DNA from: Aurantiacibacter marinus
GTDB lineage: Bacteria > Pseudomonadota > Alphaproteobacteria > Sphingomonadales > Sphingomonadaceae
Assembly (NCBI RefSeq): GCF_001021555.1
Contig: NZ_LDCP01000001.1
Coordinates: 1,274,864-1,338,863 of the forward strand
Reading direction: 5' to 3'
Length of the DNA stretch: 64,000 bases
Shown here: positions 15,201 through 23,846 of the stretch, in pieces
How the letters are laid out: every line of letters starts with the position of its first letter
Position numbering within the stretch: the first letter of the stretch is position 1
Notes under the pieces: generated by a model
Told to the model about the DNA's origin: nothing
Database searches by the model: none
The model's input: only the letters and a program-made list of their open reading frames with translations
Position numbers and translations under genes: made by a program

Positions 15201-16676
15201 CTACTCAATGTTGCTGTCCAGATCGCTGAAAGCATTGCTTGCCGCGATATCGACATTGGCGGATGCAATTGTTCCGGCGATCCCGGCATGGGAGCCGATA
15301 GTGATGCCGACCGTCGTGGAGGCCGTGCTGCGTGCGCCCTCAACGCCGAAAATGCTGTTGTCGGCCACGCTGGCATTGGTAACGCCTTCAAGCACAATGC
15401 CTTCGTACCGGCTGTAGCGAACGGGGCTGTCGGCCTGCGAAACGCGGGCGCCAAGATTGCGGATCAGGTTCCCCGATATGGTAACATCATTGGCGGATTC
15501 GACTTGAATGTTACGCTGTACGCCATTGAAGATATTGTCCTTCATCACCACGGGTTGGACAATCCGCTCTATTGTCTGCCCATTGGTAGTGCGCAGCGGA
15601 CCGCTGAGGGATTCGAGCGAAAGGCCGCGCACGATATTCACGAACAGATTGCCTTCCATGCGAATGTTCTGTGCGCCGCGTTTGGACGAGATGCCGTCGA
15701 ACCCGCCGTAAAAGCGATTGTTTCGCAGCACGTAATTACCGCCGAGTGTGGGATCATATGGGGAAGCGGAGACATAGATGCTGGCATCGCGGATGCCGAA
15801 GAATGTGGAATCCTCCACCAGTGCAGACCTGACGCCAGTGATGAATAATCCGCTGTCCCCGCCAGCATTGCGCCACGTGTCGCTAGTGCTGTCAATCGCG
15901 GGGGCAGTCCGGGGATTGTCGAAATAGGCATTTCGGTTGGCATCCGCGATCGGCGCGCCGATTACTGTGAGGCTGCGTACGGTTACTGCCCCGACCTTGA
16001 GTGGCGGGCTGGTTGACAGGGTGCCGCCGCCGTTGATGCCGCGGAAGGATAGGCCATCTGTAGTGCCCGCCACCGGCGTACCTGTGGTGGTAGCCCCAAC
16101 GCCGGTTCCCTGTGGCACTGTGCCGGAAAGGCGTGCTTGGGATATATTCAGCTCTCCTCCCGTCCAGCCTATGTCCACGACATCATTGCCGCCGCAATTT
16201 CCGCTGAAGGAGGAAGCAGTCACATCGAAATCTATCAGATCGGAATTCACATCCGGCCCGGCCACAAAGACCGCACCGGTTGCAATAATGGCAAAGCTCT
16301 TGTTCTGGATCACTGCAGTGACGCCATCTGCGCTGTTGATGTTATACGTGCCCGCAGGGATAGTAAGTGTGTCGCCCTTGCTGGCAGCCTGTTGCAGCGA
16401 GGTCTGGATTGCCTGCGTGTCGTCCAGCCCGTCATTTGCAATTGCGAGCCAACCGGCAGTTCCATCACATTCCCCTCCAGTAGCCGCGAAGGTATTACCA
16501 CTTGGCGGAGGTGATGGACTGGGTGTTGGACTTGGTGATGGTGTTGGCGTGCCTGACACAGTCGGAGTAGGTGAGCTGCTGGAACCTCCTCCGCATGCGA
16601 CAAGCGGCATCGATGCAGCCAGAATTACGGCGAGCGTTATTGGTTTGGCTGTAATCCCTTTGGCAATCCTGCGCAT
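15201..16676 (-). CDS. Right-handed parallel beta-helix lipoprotein (putative polysaccharide lyase or hydrolase)
   Basis: 491 residues. A lipoprotein signal ends in MPLVACGGG (Cys28), followed by a Ser and a Thr/Pro/Ser-rich spacer (about residues 33-60) that would hold the domain off the membrane. The rest resembles the pectate lyase/glycosyl hydrolase 28-like superfamily: DGLDDTQAIQTSLQQA and TLTIPAGTYNI open the helix, and repeated short turns with asparagine ladders (VLRNNRF, RMEGNLF, VMKDNIF, TISGNLI) continue it. No family-specific catalytic residues were recognised, so activity is unknown; uronate- or rhamnose-containing chains are likely ligands. It is a single-gene unit next to TonB1. 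Confidence 0.78.
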   Translation of the reverse strand: MRRIAKGITAKPITLAVILAASMPLVACGGGSSSSPTPTVSGTPTPSPSPTPSPSPPPSGNTFAATGGECDGTAGWLAIANDGLDDTQAIQTSLQQAASKGDTLTIPAGTYNINSADGVTAVIQNKSFAIIATGAVFVAGPDVNSDLIDFDVTASSFSGNCGGNDVVDIGWTGGELNISQARLSGTVPQGTGVGATTTGTPVAGTTDGLSFRGINGGGTLSTSPPLKVGAVTVRSLTVIGAPIADANRNAYFDNPRTAPAIDSTSDTWRNAGGDSGLFITGVRSALVEDSTFFGIRDASIYVSASPYDPTLGGNYVLRNNRFYGGFDGISSKRGAQNIRMEGNLFVNIVRGLSLESLSGPLRTTNGQTIERIVQPVVMKDNIFNGVQRNIQVESANDVTISGNLIRNLGARVSQADSPVRYSRYEGIVLEGVTNASVADNSIFGVEGARSTASTTVGITIGSHAGIAGTIASANVDIAASNAFSDLDSNIE

Positions 16677-16704
16677 CTATCCCGTCGTCCCATTAAACAC
16701 ATTA

Positions 16705-16739
16705 TGATTATTTATGATTCTTTCTGACCTAACATGATT
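16705..16739. promoter_or_regulatory. Candidate operator: four 10-bp-phased repeats upstream of the beta-helix gene
   Basis: TGATT 16705, TGATT 16715, TGACC 16725 and TGATT 16735, exactly 10 bp apart. They begin 29 bp upstream of the start codon, where a bound protein would overlap the promoter. One of the two cleanest arrays in the window. Confidence 0.55.
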
Positions 16740-16795
16740 GTTATTGTGGTCAAGAGGCCGGTAGTGCTCCGGATTTCATGATCTGGGGCCGCAGG

Positions 16796-16829
16796 AAAAA
16801 GGGGGCACCGCAGCGCGGCACCCCCTTTC
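16796..16829 (-). terminator. Rho-independent terminator behind TonB receptor 1
   Basis: On the minus strand an 11-bp stem (GGGGGTGCCGC with GCGGTGCCCCC, two GU pairs) and a GCT loop are followed by five T. It starts 20 bp after the receptor stop codon. Confidence 0.85.
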
Positions 16830-16848
16830 CTGTTCAACTGCCTGTGCC

Positions 16849-19800
16849 TTAAAACTGGAAGCTGACGCCGGCGACAAATCGGCGGTCGGTCAAGCCCTGC
16901 TCGCACAGGAGTGCATCGTCATTGATGCACCATTCATTCCGGTCTTCGCGTAGCAGGTTGATCCCGTCGATACCGACGCTCAGTCGGTCCGTGATCGCAT
17001 AGCTCAGACTAGCATTCAGCTGACCACGATCATCGACTACGCGGGGCAGGCCGAAACGCTGCGTTTCCTGAATGACGAAGTCGGACCGCCAAGTGTAGCG
17101 GGCGCGGAAGTTGATGCCATATTTGTCGTAGAAGAGCGTAGCGTTGTAAGCGTAATTCGACAAATTCGGGAGCGTTATCCGTTGAAACACGACATCATCA
17201 TCGAGCGTCTGGGTTGACTGGTTTGTATCTGTCCGGCCCAGCAACTGGTTGAGAGCATTGCCTCCACCACTTCCGTTGTAGAAGTTGCTGACGTCACCAC
17301 CATCTTCTTGATACGTGAAATTGCCGATAAATCCGAAGCCGGACGCAAACCCGAGCGTGTTTTCGAAGCGGGACAGATCATATTGAAAGGCAACTTCTAC
17401 ACCGGTCTGTGTGGCAACGCCGCTTGAGTTAATGGTCGAGGCGACGGGCACGCACAGTCCTTGGCCCTGTATGGACGAGAAGACGTTACGGTCTGCAAAC
17501 GGATTGAAGATACCGCCACCTTCGCATGGCGGAGTGATATCCCGTTCAATCTGGCCTCCTGCACCGGTGGTTTCTGTCGGAAATGCGGTTTCGCGAGCAA
17601 ACAGATTTGTACGCCGCTTGTGGAAGACGCCGACACTGATCAATCCTGTATCGGAGAAGTAGTACTCGCCCGCCAGATCATATGACCACACAGTTTCCGG
17701 CTGAAGATCAGGGTTGCCGATCGTAACTGGTGCCGTTGCGCTGCCGGAAAAAGCGACCGAGATCGACAAATCATCAAAATTCGGTCGGCGAAGGTCACGC
17801 GATATGCCAGCGCGTATCAGTAAATCTGCAGCCGGCTCTGCAACAAAGCTCCATCTTGGCAGGAGGAAGTCATAGCTCGACGATTGGTTGAGCTGTCCCT
17901 CCACCACGCCGTTGATGACATTGTTGCCCGTTGAATTGATATCGGTTTGTACCCAGCGCACGCCCAGGTTGCCGCGAATGGGGATATTCCCGACGTCGAA
18001 GTCGTAATTGCCTTGTACATACAAGGCATTGGTCTTTTCTTCGATGTCAAAAAACGCAGTCAGCGTTTGCGTTGGCTCTCCGATGAGAGGCAGACTGACA
18101 TTGTTGGCCTGATTGTTTTCGCTGATGGCAGCGTTGATCGCTGTAATCAAACCAGCACGATCTGTCACAGATGCGACAGGATCGATTTGCAGATAATCCG
18201 GAATGAACAATGTCCGACTATCGGCGGCGTTGAAATTGTTCGGTCCGGCGACGACGAACTGACTGAACTGATCAAGGCTAGGGCGGAAGAACGAAGGTGA
18301 ACTCGTTGCTGTAAAGTTGCTGGACAAAGTGCTGTCCAGATTTACCGCAGAACTCACATTGTGTCGCCAGCCTGCGTCGATCGACGAAAACAGCGGCAAA
18401 ACCCCTACAGTGTCGAAATTGAGGTCGACCCGAAACGCGTCTTCCTGATTGTCGTTACTGCTGGCCCCTTGGCCAAGACCCCGAAGGCGATAGTTCGCCG
18501 GATTGAGCAGATCCGCACTCGTAGGGCTTTCTGCAAGGCCGGGAGCAATCCCGAATTGCAGTATTCCATCGCGAGTGTCGAAAATGGCGGGAACGCCATT
18601 GTCGCTGCTGCGACCCAACGAAGGTTGCGGGCCGCGGGGGTTGATGAAATCGATCTCTGACGAAAGGTTCGGAAGATCTGTGACCGATTTCGAGCGCGAA
18701 AGTTCCACGTTGGCTGTCAGCCTGTCGAAATTCCATTCGAAGCCTGCGGCGAGCACCGAACTTTCAGTAAGGCGTGAACCTGTCTGCGTGCCCATTCGTA
18801 AATTGGCATCAATTGAGCCATTGCCGGCTACACCAACGCCCAGAACACCCGACGTAACTGCCTGGACCTCGCCCAACACGAGCGGGCCGTTAGGGCCATC
18901 GACTGTTCCGAGATCTACGGTTTCGAAAGAGGTATTATCGGTGTTGTTGATTACCGGTGTGGCGGTAGTTCCCGAAAAGAATGCGCGCGAACTTTGCTGA
19001 ATGCGGCTCTGATCGTTGATGGTCGCGTCAACATAAAGCCGAAGGTTGTCCGTCGGCTTCCATTCGACTGAGCCGGTGAAGTTGAGAGTTTCATACTCCT
19101 GGTTCGTCAGTTGCTGATCAAGAAACTGGATGCGCAGGAAGGGAAACGATTCAGCGCTGGCCAATCCGGAATTGGGAAGCACCGCGCGGTCGCGATCAAC
19201 GCGCGGCGAAAATTGGGTGACGTCGAGTTCAGCGTAACTCGCGCTCAACACGAGACCGATCTCTCCCGCCCCCGTATCCCAATTGTTGCCGACCGTCGCC
19301 GAGATGCGCGGTGAAATTGTGTCGGACAGATCGCTGTACTCGCCTTGCGCGCGCACCGAGATCAATGGGCCACGCAGGTCGAGCGGGCGAATCGTGCGCA
19401 GATTGATCGTCCCGCCAACTGAACCTTCGATCGTGCTTGCTTCAGAGACCTTGGTTACTTCAACGGCGGCAATCAGTGCTGCGGGCAAATCTTCAAAGCT
19501 GATACCTGACCGGCCATTACCAGCGCCGACAGTAGAAACGCCGTTAATCTCAACCCGGTTTGCGCCCGTGCCGCGGATCTGTACTGATGTACCAACCCCC
19601 GCTGAACGATCAATTTGAACGCCCGTGATGTTTTCGAGCACTTCGGCGAGGTTCTGATCGGGCAGCTTTCCGATATCCTCGGCCCGAATGACCTCCACGA
19701 TATTGTCCGCACGACGTTCTTCTTCAAGCGCGCTGGCGAGCGAACCGAGAATGCCGCTAACGATAATGACATTGGTGTCATTGTCTGGCGAAGTAGAATC

Positions 19801-19908
19801 CTGATCATCGGTTGATTGTGCAAGTGCTTGATTCGAAACCAGTAGCAGGGCCGATGCCACAGCAGTGGAAGCGGCCGTGCATAGGGCCGATTTGATTGTC
19901 TTTCGCAT
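16849..19908 (-). CDS. TonB-dependent outer-membrane receptor 1
   Basis: 1019 residues. The signal peptide ends at about residue 31 (SNQALAQ), followed by a TonB-box-like strand (NVIIVSG), a plug domain (AEVLENITGVQIDRSAG, VQIRGTGANRVEINGV) and a large 22-strand barrel ending in the C-terminal aromatic FVAGVSFQF. It would import oligosaccharides across the outer membrane using the proton-motive force. No SusD partner is present, as usual in Proteobacteria. The start at 19908 has a GGAGAGGG ribosome site. It is divergent from the deoR-type regulator across a 443-bp gap and has its own terminator. Confidence 0.93.
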   Translation of the reverse strand: MRKTIKSALCTAASTAVASALLLVSNQALAQSTDDQDSTSPDNDTNVIIVSGILGSLASALEEERRADNIVEVIRAEDIGKLPDQNLAEVLENITGVQIDRSAGVGTSVQIRGTGANRVEINGVSTVGAGNGRSGISFEDLPAALIAAVEVTKVSEASTIEGSVGGTINLRTIRPLDLRGPLISVRAQGEYSDLSDTISPRISATVGNNWDTGAGEIGLVLSASYAELDVTQFSPRVDRDRAVLPNSGLASAESFPFLRIQFLDQQLTNQEYETLNFTGSVEWKPTDNLRLYVDATINDQSRIQQSSRAFFSGTTATPVINNTDNTSFETVDLGTVDGPNGPLVLGEVQAVTSGVLGVGVAGNGSIDANLRMGTQTGSRLTESSVLAAGFEWNFDRLTANVELSRSKSVTDLPNLSSEIDFINPRGPQPSLGRSSDNGVPAIFDTRDGILQFGIAPGLAESPTSADLLNPANYRLRGLGQGASSNDNQEDAFRVDLNFDTVGVLPLFSSIDAGWRHNVSSAVNLDSTLSSNFTATSSPSFFRPSLDQFSQFVVAGPNNFNAADSRTLFIPDYLQIDPVASVTDRAGLITAINAAISENNQANNVSLPLIGEPTQTLTAFFDIEEKTNALYVQGNYDFDVGNIPIRGNLGVRWVQTDINSTGNNVINGVVEGQLNQSSSYDFLLPRWSFVAEPAADLLIRAGISRDLRRPNFDDLSISVAFSGSATAPVTIGNPDLQPETVWSYDLAGEYYFSDTGLISVGVFHKRRTNLFARETAFPTETTGAGGQIERDITPPCEGGGIFNPFADRNVFSSIQGQGLCVPVASTINSSGVATQTGVEVAFQYDLSRFENTLGFASGFGFIGNFTYQEDGGDVSNFYNGSGGGNALNQLLGRTDTNQSTQTLDDDVVFQRITLPNLSNYAYNATLFYDKYGINFRARYTWRSDFVIQETQRFGLPRVVDDRGQLNASLSYAITDRLSVGIDGINLLREDRNEWCINDDALLCEQGLTDRRFVAGVSFQF

Positions 19909-19959
19909 TTCCCTCTCCAATGTCGACCCTGTCTTTTGTGAGGGCCTGAATCGGGTCTA

Positions 19960-20004
19960 TGCAAAATTATGATCAGTCTTGCAATATAATGACTGAACTT
20001 GAAT
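19960..20004. promoter_or_regulatory. Candidate operator: five 10-bp-phased repeats between TonB1 and the deoR-type gene
   Basis: TGCAA 19960, TGATC 19970, TGCAA 19980, TGACT 19990 and TGAAT 20000 all begin with TG at an exact 10-bp step, 52-96 bp upstream of TonB1. The rest of the 19909-20351 gap (to the regulator) shows no gene and no further clear array. Confidence 0.45.
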
Positions 20005-20351
20005 TAACATTGTTGCTTTATTGTTTCATCCTGCGTTGTGGATTGTCTCAAATATTGCCTACTTTAAGAATGAGCCTTGCGCAGCTTGCCACCTGTTCGT
20101 GCCGACTGGCCCGACGTGCGGCAGATGAGTCTGCGTGGGATAGTATTTCTTTATACAACAGCGGGTTATTGGCCAGGGTTGCTTATGGTAAGATGACATC
20201 TCGTGCTTTGAAAAGCCTCGGACAGCTTGCATGAATCTTCAACCTCGTGCGCGCTGTGATACAATTGCGTCAGTTTGTGCCTTGCTACCCACTTGGCCAA
20301 CATGCAGTAGTGGTAGAAGGGGAATTTGATTGAACAGGCGATTTTCAAGTT

Positions 20352-21179
20352 ATGGCTGACATTCAAAAAGCGCGGGGCATGCACGCATCGGAGCGAGAGG
20401 ATATTATCCTCGGCGCTCTGCGTGAAAAGGGCTTTGCGACCTACCGTGATCTGGAAGAAAAGGTGGACGCTTCCCCGGCAACGATCCGAAGGGATTTGGC
20501 GCGGCTTGAGAAGCTGGGCAAAATCACGCGGCTGCATGGCGGGGCCAAGGAAGTCGATCCTTCTTCATCAGAGCAGTCCGCCCTGCCAAGTCTGACCGGG
20601 ACGCCATTCGATAAATCCCTGCGACAGAACGTCTTGGCGAAGCGGGCCATCGGGAGGGCGGCGGCAAAATATTGCAGGCCCCACGAAGGCATCATCATCG
20701 ACGGCGGGACGACGACCTACCAGATGTGCGAATTTCTGGACGAGATCGAACTGCAGGTTCTCACAAACTCGCTGCATATCGTGAATGCATTGCTACGGCA
20801 GGAAACTACGCAATTGTTGGTGCCGTCAGGGCCTATTTTCCGCGAACAGAACATCATTCTTGCTCCTGCGGGCGAAACCAGCATGCCCAATTTTCACGCG
20901 GGCAAGCTGTTTATCGGGGCGGCCGCTGTCAGCCCGCGCGGAATATTTCAGGCTGACGCGCTTCTCGTGGCGAGCCAGCGGCGCTTTCTTGAACGCACGG
21001 ATGAAACGATCCTGATGGTCGATTCAAGCAAGCTGGAAGTATCATCGGGCGCAATCGTGTGCGAATTGGCGCGTATCGATCGCATGATCACGGACAGTAA
21101 TGCCGACCCCAAACTGATTGCGCAGCTGCGCGATGCCGGGCTCAAGCACATCGAGATCGTTGAGCCTGACGCGAGCTGA
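20352..21179 (+). CDS. DeoR-family transcriptional regulator (probable rhamnose/ulvan regulator)
   Basis: 275 residues. The N-terminal winged HTH shows ATYRDLEEKVDASPATIRRD and the DeoR hallmark LARLEKLGKITRLHGGA. The C-terminal DeoRC sensor domain has IIIDGGTTTYQM, TNSLHIVNAL and ILMVDSSKLE, which bind phosphorylated sugars in this family. DeoR-type RhaR proteins are known local repressors of rhamnose genes in several bacteria, so a rhamnulose-1-phosphate-like effector is plausible. It sits tail to tail with lldD-rhaK, with 45 bp between. DeoR proteins often bind short direct repeats about one helical turn apart, as seen in this locus. The start could instead be ATG 20379. Confidence 0.88.
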   Translation: MADIQKARGMHASEREDIILGALREKGFATYRDLEEKVDASPATIRRDLARLEKLGKITRLHGGAKEVDPSSSEQSALPSLTGTPFDKSLRQNVLAKRAIGRAAAKYCRPHEGIIIDGGTTTYQMCEFLDEIELQVLTNSLHIVNALLRQETTQLLVPSGPIFREQNIILAPAGETSMPNFHAGKLFIGAAAVSPRGIFQADALLVASQRRFLERTDETILMVDSSKLEVSSGAIVCELARIDRMITDSNADPKLIAQLRDAGLKHIEIVEPDAS

Positions 21180-21224
21180 CGCCAGCTGACTTTCTGCGGC
21201 CTTCAGGCTGCAGATCGCACACAG

Positions 21225-22373
21225 TCAGTGGTCCTTCACCAGAATATCACGTGAGATGGCATCAATCGAGGTCACCCCTGTCAGCGCCATCGCGACCCGC
21301 ATTTCCGCTTCGATAAGCGCAAGCATATGCGTGATCCCGGCCTCGCCGTTGCCGGCGAGCGCATATGCCCATGCGCGCCCAAGCAGAACACCTTTCGCTC
21401 CGAGTGCCAGCATCCGAATAACATCCAGGCCCGTGCGAACGCCTCCGTCTGCCAGAACGGTAAGCCGGTCGCCCACCGCATCAGCAATTGGCGGTAGCGC
21501 CTGTGCGGTGGACGGTACGCCGTCCAGCTGCCTGCCGCCGTGATTGGATACCACGATTCCGTCCGCTCCGGCGTCGGCAGCCATACGGGCATCCTCTGCA
21601 TCCAGCAGGCCCTTGATAATTAGTGGCCCTTTCCACTCGCTTCTGATGAAAGCGATGTCATCCCACGTTACTCTCGGATCGAAATTGTCGCGCATCCACG
21701 CGAAGAAATCTTCGATGCCTGAACCTTCACCAAGAACCGGAGCGACATTTCCCAGACTGTGCGGCCGACCGTGGATGCCAACGTCCCATGCCCAGCGCGG
21801 ACGCATCGCACCTTGCCAGGCGCGGCGAAGGTCGCCTGCGAAACCCGGTGCGCCGGCAAGGCCGGAACGGTAATCGCGGTAACGGCTACCGGGCACAGGC
21901 ATGTCCACCGTAAAGACCAGTGCCGTGCAGCCTGCTGCGACAGCGCGGGCCATCAGATCGCGCATGAATTCCCGGTCGCGGATCATGTAAAGCTGGAACC
22001 AGAACGGATCACTTGCGGCCGCGGCGACTTCTTCCAGATCGCAGGCCGACACGGTGGATAGCGTAAACGGAATACCCGCCTTGTTCGCAGCCCGAACGGC
22101 CTGACACTCACCGCGACGGGCGTTCATGCCGGCAAGGCCAATCGGCGCAAGTGCGACAGGAAGTTGCTGCTTGTTGCCGAACAGCTGCGTGGTCAAATCA
22201 AGTTTCGAAACATCGGTCAACACGCGTTGGCGCAGGGCAATGTCCTGCAAATCCGCGATATTCCGGCCCAGCGTCTGTTCCGCATAGGAACCGCCGTCGA
22301 TATATTCGAACAGGAAATGCGGCAGGCGGCGACGGGCCAGTTCGCGGTAGTCTGTTGTGCTGGCGGGTTTCAT
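21225..22373 (-). CDS. lldD: L-lactate dehydrogenase (FMN-dependent, LldD type)
   Basis: 382 residues of the FMN-dependent alpha-hydroxy-acid dehydrogenase family. Visible are FMN-site LAPIGLAG, the substrate-proximal [10 protein letters not shown], the catalytic histidine in [12 protein letters not shown], and [13 protein letters not shown] with [10 protein letters not shown] at the phosphate site. It would oxidise L-lactate to pyruvate and pass electrons to the respiratory chain. Its start overlaps the rhaK stop by 4 bp (ATGA), so the two are translated together. This fits RhaEW, whose lactaldehyde dehydrogenase half yields L-lactate. A related 2-hydroxy-acid substrate is possible but less likely here. 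Confidence 0.88.
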   Translation of the reverse strand: MKPASTTDYRELARRRLPHFLFEYIDGGSYAEQTLGRNIADLQDIALRQRVLTDVSKLDLTTQLFGNKQQLPVALAPIGLAGMNARRGECQAVRAANKAGIPFTLSTVSACDLEEVAAAASDPFWFQLYMIRDREFMRDLMARAVAAGCTALVFTVDMPVPGSRYRDYRSGLAGAPGFAGDLRRAWQGAMRPRWAWDVGIHGRPHSLGNVAPVLGEGSGIEDFFAWMRDNFDPRVTWDDIAFIRSEWKGPLIIKGLLDAEDARMAADAGADGIVVSNHGGRQLDGVPSTAQALPPIADAVGDRLTVLADGGVRTGLDVIRMLALGAKGVLLGRAWAYALAGNGEAGITHMLALIEAEMRVAMALTGVTSIDAISRDILVKDH

Positions 22374-23770
22374 GCCGGAACTTCCAATTGTGCGTGCCAC
22401 GCGGCGGCGTAAAGGCTGATATCTTCGTCAAGTGGCTGGACCTGTCGCAATTCGCCGGACGGACGAAGAGAAGGATCAATCAGGCGCATGGCTCCGAAGC
22501 TGACATCATTATGGGCATTGGCAACATAAACCTTCGTGCCGGGCCGGAGCGATGCGAGCGCGCGGACAAAAACCTCCGCTTCGGAAAAGCGGCCTTCTAC
22601 CAGAAGCCGTTCCTGTGCGCCCACCAGATCAAGCGCGGTGTTGGCTACAAGTGCTGCATACAAACATGCCCCCGCGCGGCGGGCATACCAATCTTCCGGG
22701 CGCCTGACCCAGCCACCTGCAAGATCGGGGTATGGGCCATTTCCGGCTGACAGGGTGGGCAGCACAAAGGCCTGCTGAGTGAAAACATCGGCCACCGCTT
22801 CGAGCAGCTTGGGCTGGTCTGGTTTGATGTCCACTCGGCGGGTGTCGATCTGGATCAGGCTTTCGATCTCCCGTCCGCCCATAAAGCGGGCCGACGGGAC
22901 AAGTTGACCAAAGGGATCGACATTCGCCAGGCAATCACGGCTTTCGGGCAGGTCTGCAAGATCGACTGCCGATCGGGCAAGCCGCATAGCGATGAACCAC
23001 GTTCCGGTAGATAGAATGGTCGCCTCATTGTCCTCGATCTCGGCAAAGCCTCTCGCTGCGAGCAGCGCGGCGTTCGAATCGTGCAGGCCGGCAAGAATTT
23101 TGACATCAGGCGACAAGCCGGTCTTCGCAGCCAATTCCGGACGAAGCGTGCCAAGCACATCGTTTGCCTTGCGAAGCGGGGCGAATCGATCTGCCCAACC
23201 GCGCTGTTTGGCGAGGGAGGAGAAATCGCCGGACACCGGATCCCATAAATCCGTGTGGCAACCCAGGCTGGTAACTTCGCTGGCGGCCACGCCGGACAGA
23301 AGCCACGCCCAGTATTGCGTCCAGGGCACCAGGGTCGCACCTTTGGTCTGTTCGGGAAACTTCGAGTCGGCCCAGTACAGCTGCATTCCCAGATTGAGTC
23401 CCGCTGGAAGGGCAGGAGATCCGGTTTCGGCAAATGGCGCGCGGATCTGGCGATAGGCCGAGACAATTTCTTCTGGCGGTTCGGCTTCATAATCAAACGG
23501 TGGATGGGTGATGGATCCATCCTTTATCGCCACTGCCCCAGCGCCGTGCGCTACTGGTACGATGAATTCGACCGGATGATCAGATACTTTGGCAAGCGAA
23601 TCGAGAACAAAGCCTGCGATCCCGCTTTCGTCGAGGCGGGCTACGCCCTCCTCTACGATGCGCTCGTTGGGCCGCGTAAATCGTTCAAGTATCTCACCTT
23701 CACGCGACCAAAGGGTCAGTTTGCTGAGAGTTTTGCCGATGTCGACAACAACCGCGAACCCACTTTGCAA
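22370..23770 (-). CDS. rhaK: L-rhamnulokinase, FGGY-family carbohydrate kinase
   Basis: 466 residues of the FGGY (ASKHA-fold) kinase family: the N-terminal phosphate loop [15 protein letters not shown], the central [14 protein letters not shown], the adenosine-site STGTWFIAM and [15 protein letters not shown] near the end. It would phosphorylate L-rhamnulose to rhamnulose-1-phosphate. The first ATG of the frame (23950) lies in the divergent gene and gives an alien tail; the TTG at 23770 starts the conserved domain and has GGAGAG 5 bp upstream, so it is chosen. It is first in an operon with lldD and divergent from rhaEW. Specificity is inferred from the neighbours. Confidence 0.87.
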   Translation of the reverse strand: MQSGFAVVVDIGKTLSKLTLWSREGEILERFTRPNERIVEEGVARLDESGIAGFVLDSLAKVSDHPVEFIVPVAHGAGAVAIKDGSITHPPFDYEAEPPEEIVSAYRQIRAPFAETGSPALPAGLNLGMQLYWADSKFPEQTKGATLVPWTQYWAWLLSGVAASEVTSLGCHTDLWDPVSGDFSSLAKQRGWADRFAPLRKANDVLGTLRPELAAKTGLSPDVKILAGLHDSNAALLAARGFAEIEDNEATILSTGTWFIAMRLARSAVDLADLPESRDCLANVDPFGQLVPSARFMGGREIESLIQIDTRRVDIKPDQPKLLEAVADVFTQQAFVLPTLSAGNGPYPDLAGGWVRRPEDWYARRAGACLYAALVANTALDLVGAQERLLVEGRFSEAEVFVRALASLRPGTKVYVANAHNDVSFGAMRLIDPSLRPSGELRQVQPLDEDISLYAAAWHAQLEVPA

Positions 23771-23804
23771 TACACTCTCCCGGCACCAAGACTTATACGT
23801 TTTA

Positions 23805-23839
23805 TGATTGCTGATTAGCGAAATTGATTGCTTATGAAA
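23805..23839. promoter_or_regulatory. Candidate operator between rhaK and rhaEW
   Basis: TGATT at 23805 and 23825 (20 bp apart) and TGAAA at 23835, with one off-phase TGATT at 23812. The array fills the 76-bp divergent promoter region and could control both directions. Confidence 0.45.
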
Positions 23840-23846
23840 AGTCCCG

